From: Microcaldota archaeon
Lineage (GTDB): Archaea; Micrarchaeota; Micrarchaeia; Norongarragalinales; UBA8480
NCBI GenBank assembly: GCA_030697615.1
Contig: JAUYPK010000051.1
Span: 1-5,188 of the forward strand
DNA: 5,188 bases
Direction of reading: 5' to 3'
Below, piece by piece: positions 5,111 to 5,188 of this stretch. A program made the translations under genes and the position numbers. Position 1 is the stretch's first letter. Every line of letters starts with the position of its first letter. Under the pieces are notes generated by a model that was not told the DNA's origin, searched no databases, and worked only from the letters and a program-made list of their open reading frames with translations.

Positions 5111-5188
5111 ACGTGTGGTTCGATCGACAAGGCGACTTTCTAGAGTTTAGCTTTGGCTCACAAAAAAAAGGGTTTTTCAACGAATTAA
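5095..5188 (+). CDS. DUF2283-like protein, probable antitoxin partner (cut by window edge)
   Basis: The first 31 codons are visible from ATG 5095 with no stop. The protein opens with VWFDRQGDFLEFSF (7-20), the strand-turn-strand signature of DUF2283-type proteins (typically .i.wFDkeGDfLev.f). It is followed by KKGFF (24-28), matching the usual pGyfr segment. Full family members are about 60-90 aa, so roughly half or more lies outside. The start overlaps the end of the PBECR-like gene by 16 nt in another frame. A weak SD-like AAAGG at 5081-5085 is 9 nt upstream. DUF2283 proteins are often found next to small BECR-type nucleases; an antitoxin or immunity role is inferred from that arrangement. 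The window edge prevents checking the C-terminal half. Confidence 0.75.
   Translation, partial: MVKNLNVWFDRQGDFLEFSFGSQKKGFFNEL

Overview
This window most likely comes from an archaeon, probably a small-genome lineage such as DPANN or a euryarchaeal relative; the exact lineage is inference. The evidence is a recognisable archaeal-type endonuclease Q, a MarC/SnatA membrane protein, and a zinc-ribbon plus transmembrane small protein of a kind common in archaea. AT-rich TATA boxes sit about 25-30 nt upstream of several start codons, as expected for leaderless archaeal transcripts. No tRNA, rRNA, CRISPR array or insertion sequence is visible. Gene density is high, intergenic gaps are 6 to about 120 bp, and no gap exceeds 300 bp.

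Layout. A minus-strand gene runs off the left edge (1-827). It looks like a member of the TraB/TIKI/ChaN/EreA superfamily and has a GGTGA ribosome-binding site. Divergent to it is a small zinc-ribbon membrane protein (922-1278, plus). This converges with a minus-strand JAMM/MPN-like metalloprotease (1285-1863, or from 1884). Between that gene and the next lies a gap carrying a 10-bp inverted repeat (1928-1978). Next is endonuclease Q (1983-3272, minus). It is divergent from an uncharacterised protein with a methyltransferase-like fold and a C-terminal winged-helix-like region (3325-4140, plus). The two ATGs are exactly equidistant from one palindromic TTTAAA box. A MarC-family six-helix membrane protein follows (4155-4754, minus), convergent with the previous gene. 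At the right end is a plus-strand two-gene unit: a small PBECR-like (BECR-fold) nuclease (4793-5110) overlapping by 16 nt the start of a DUF2283-like protein cut by the window edge (5095-5188).

How they may work together. EndoQ initiates repair at deaminated bases. The divergent methyltransferase-like/winged-helix protein may be co-expressed with it through the shared promoter, but a shared function is only inference. The right-hand pair has the architecture of a toxin-antitoxin module of a type usually seen in bacteria and phages, and is the most interesting accessory element here. The other genes look like single-gene housekeeping or membrane functions with no clear pathway link.
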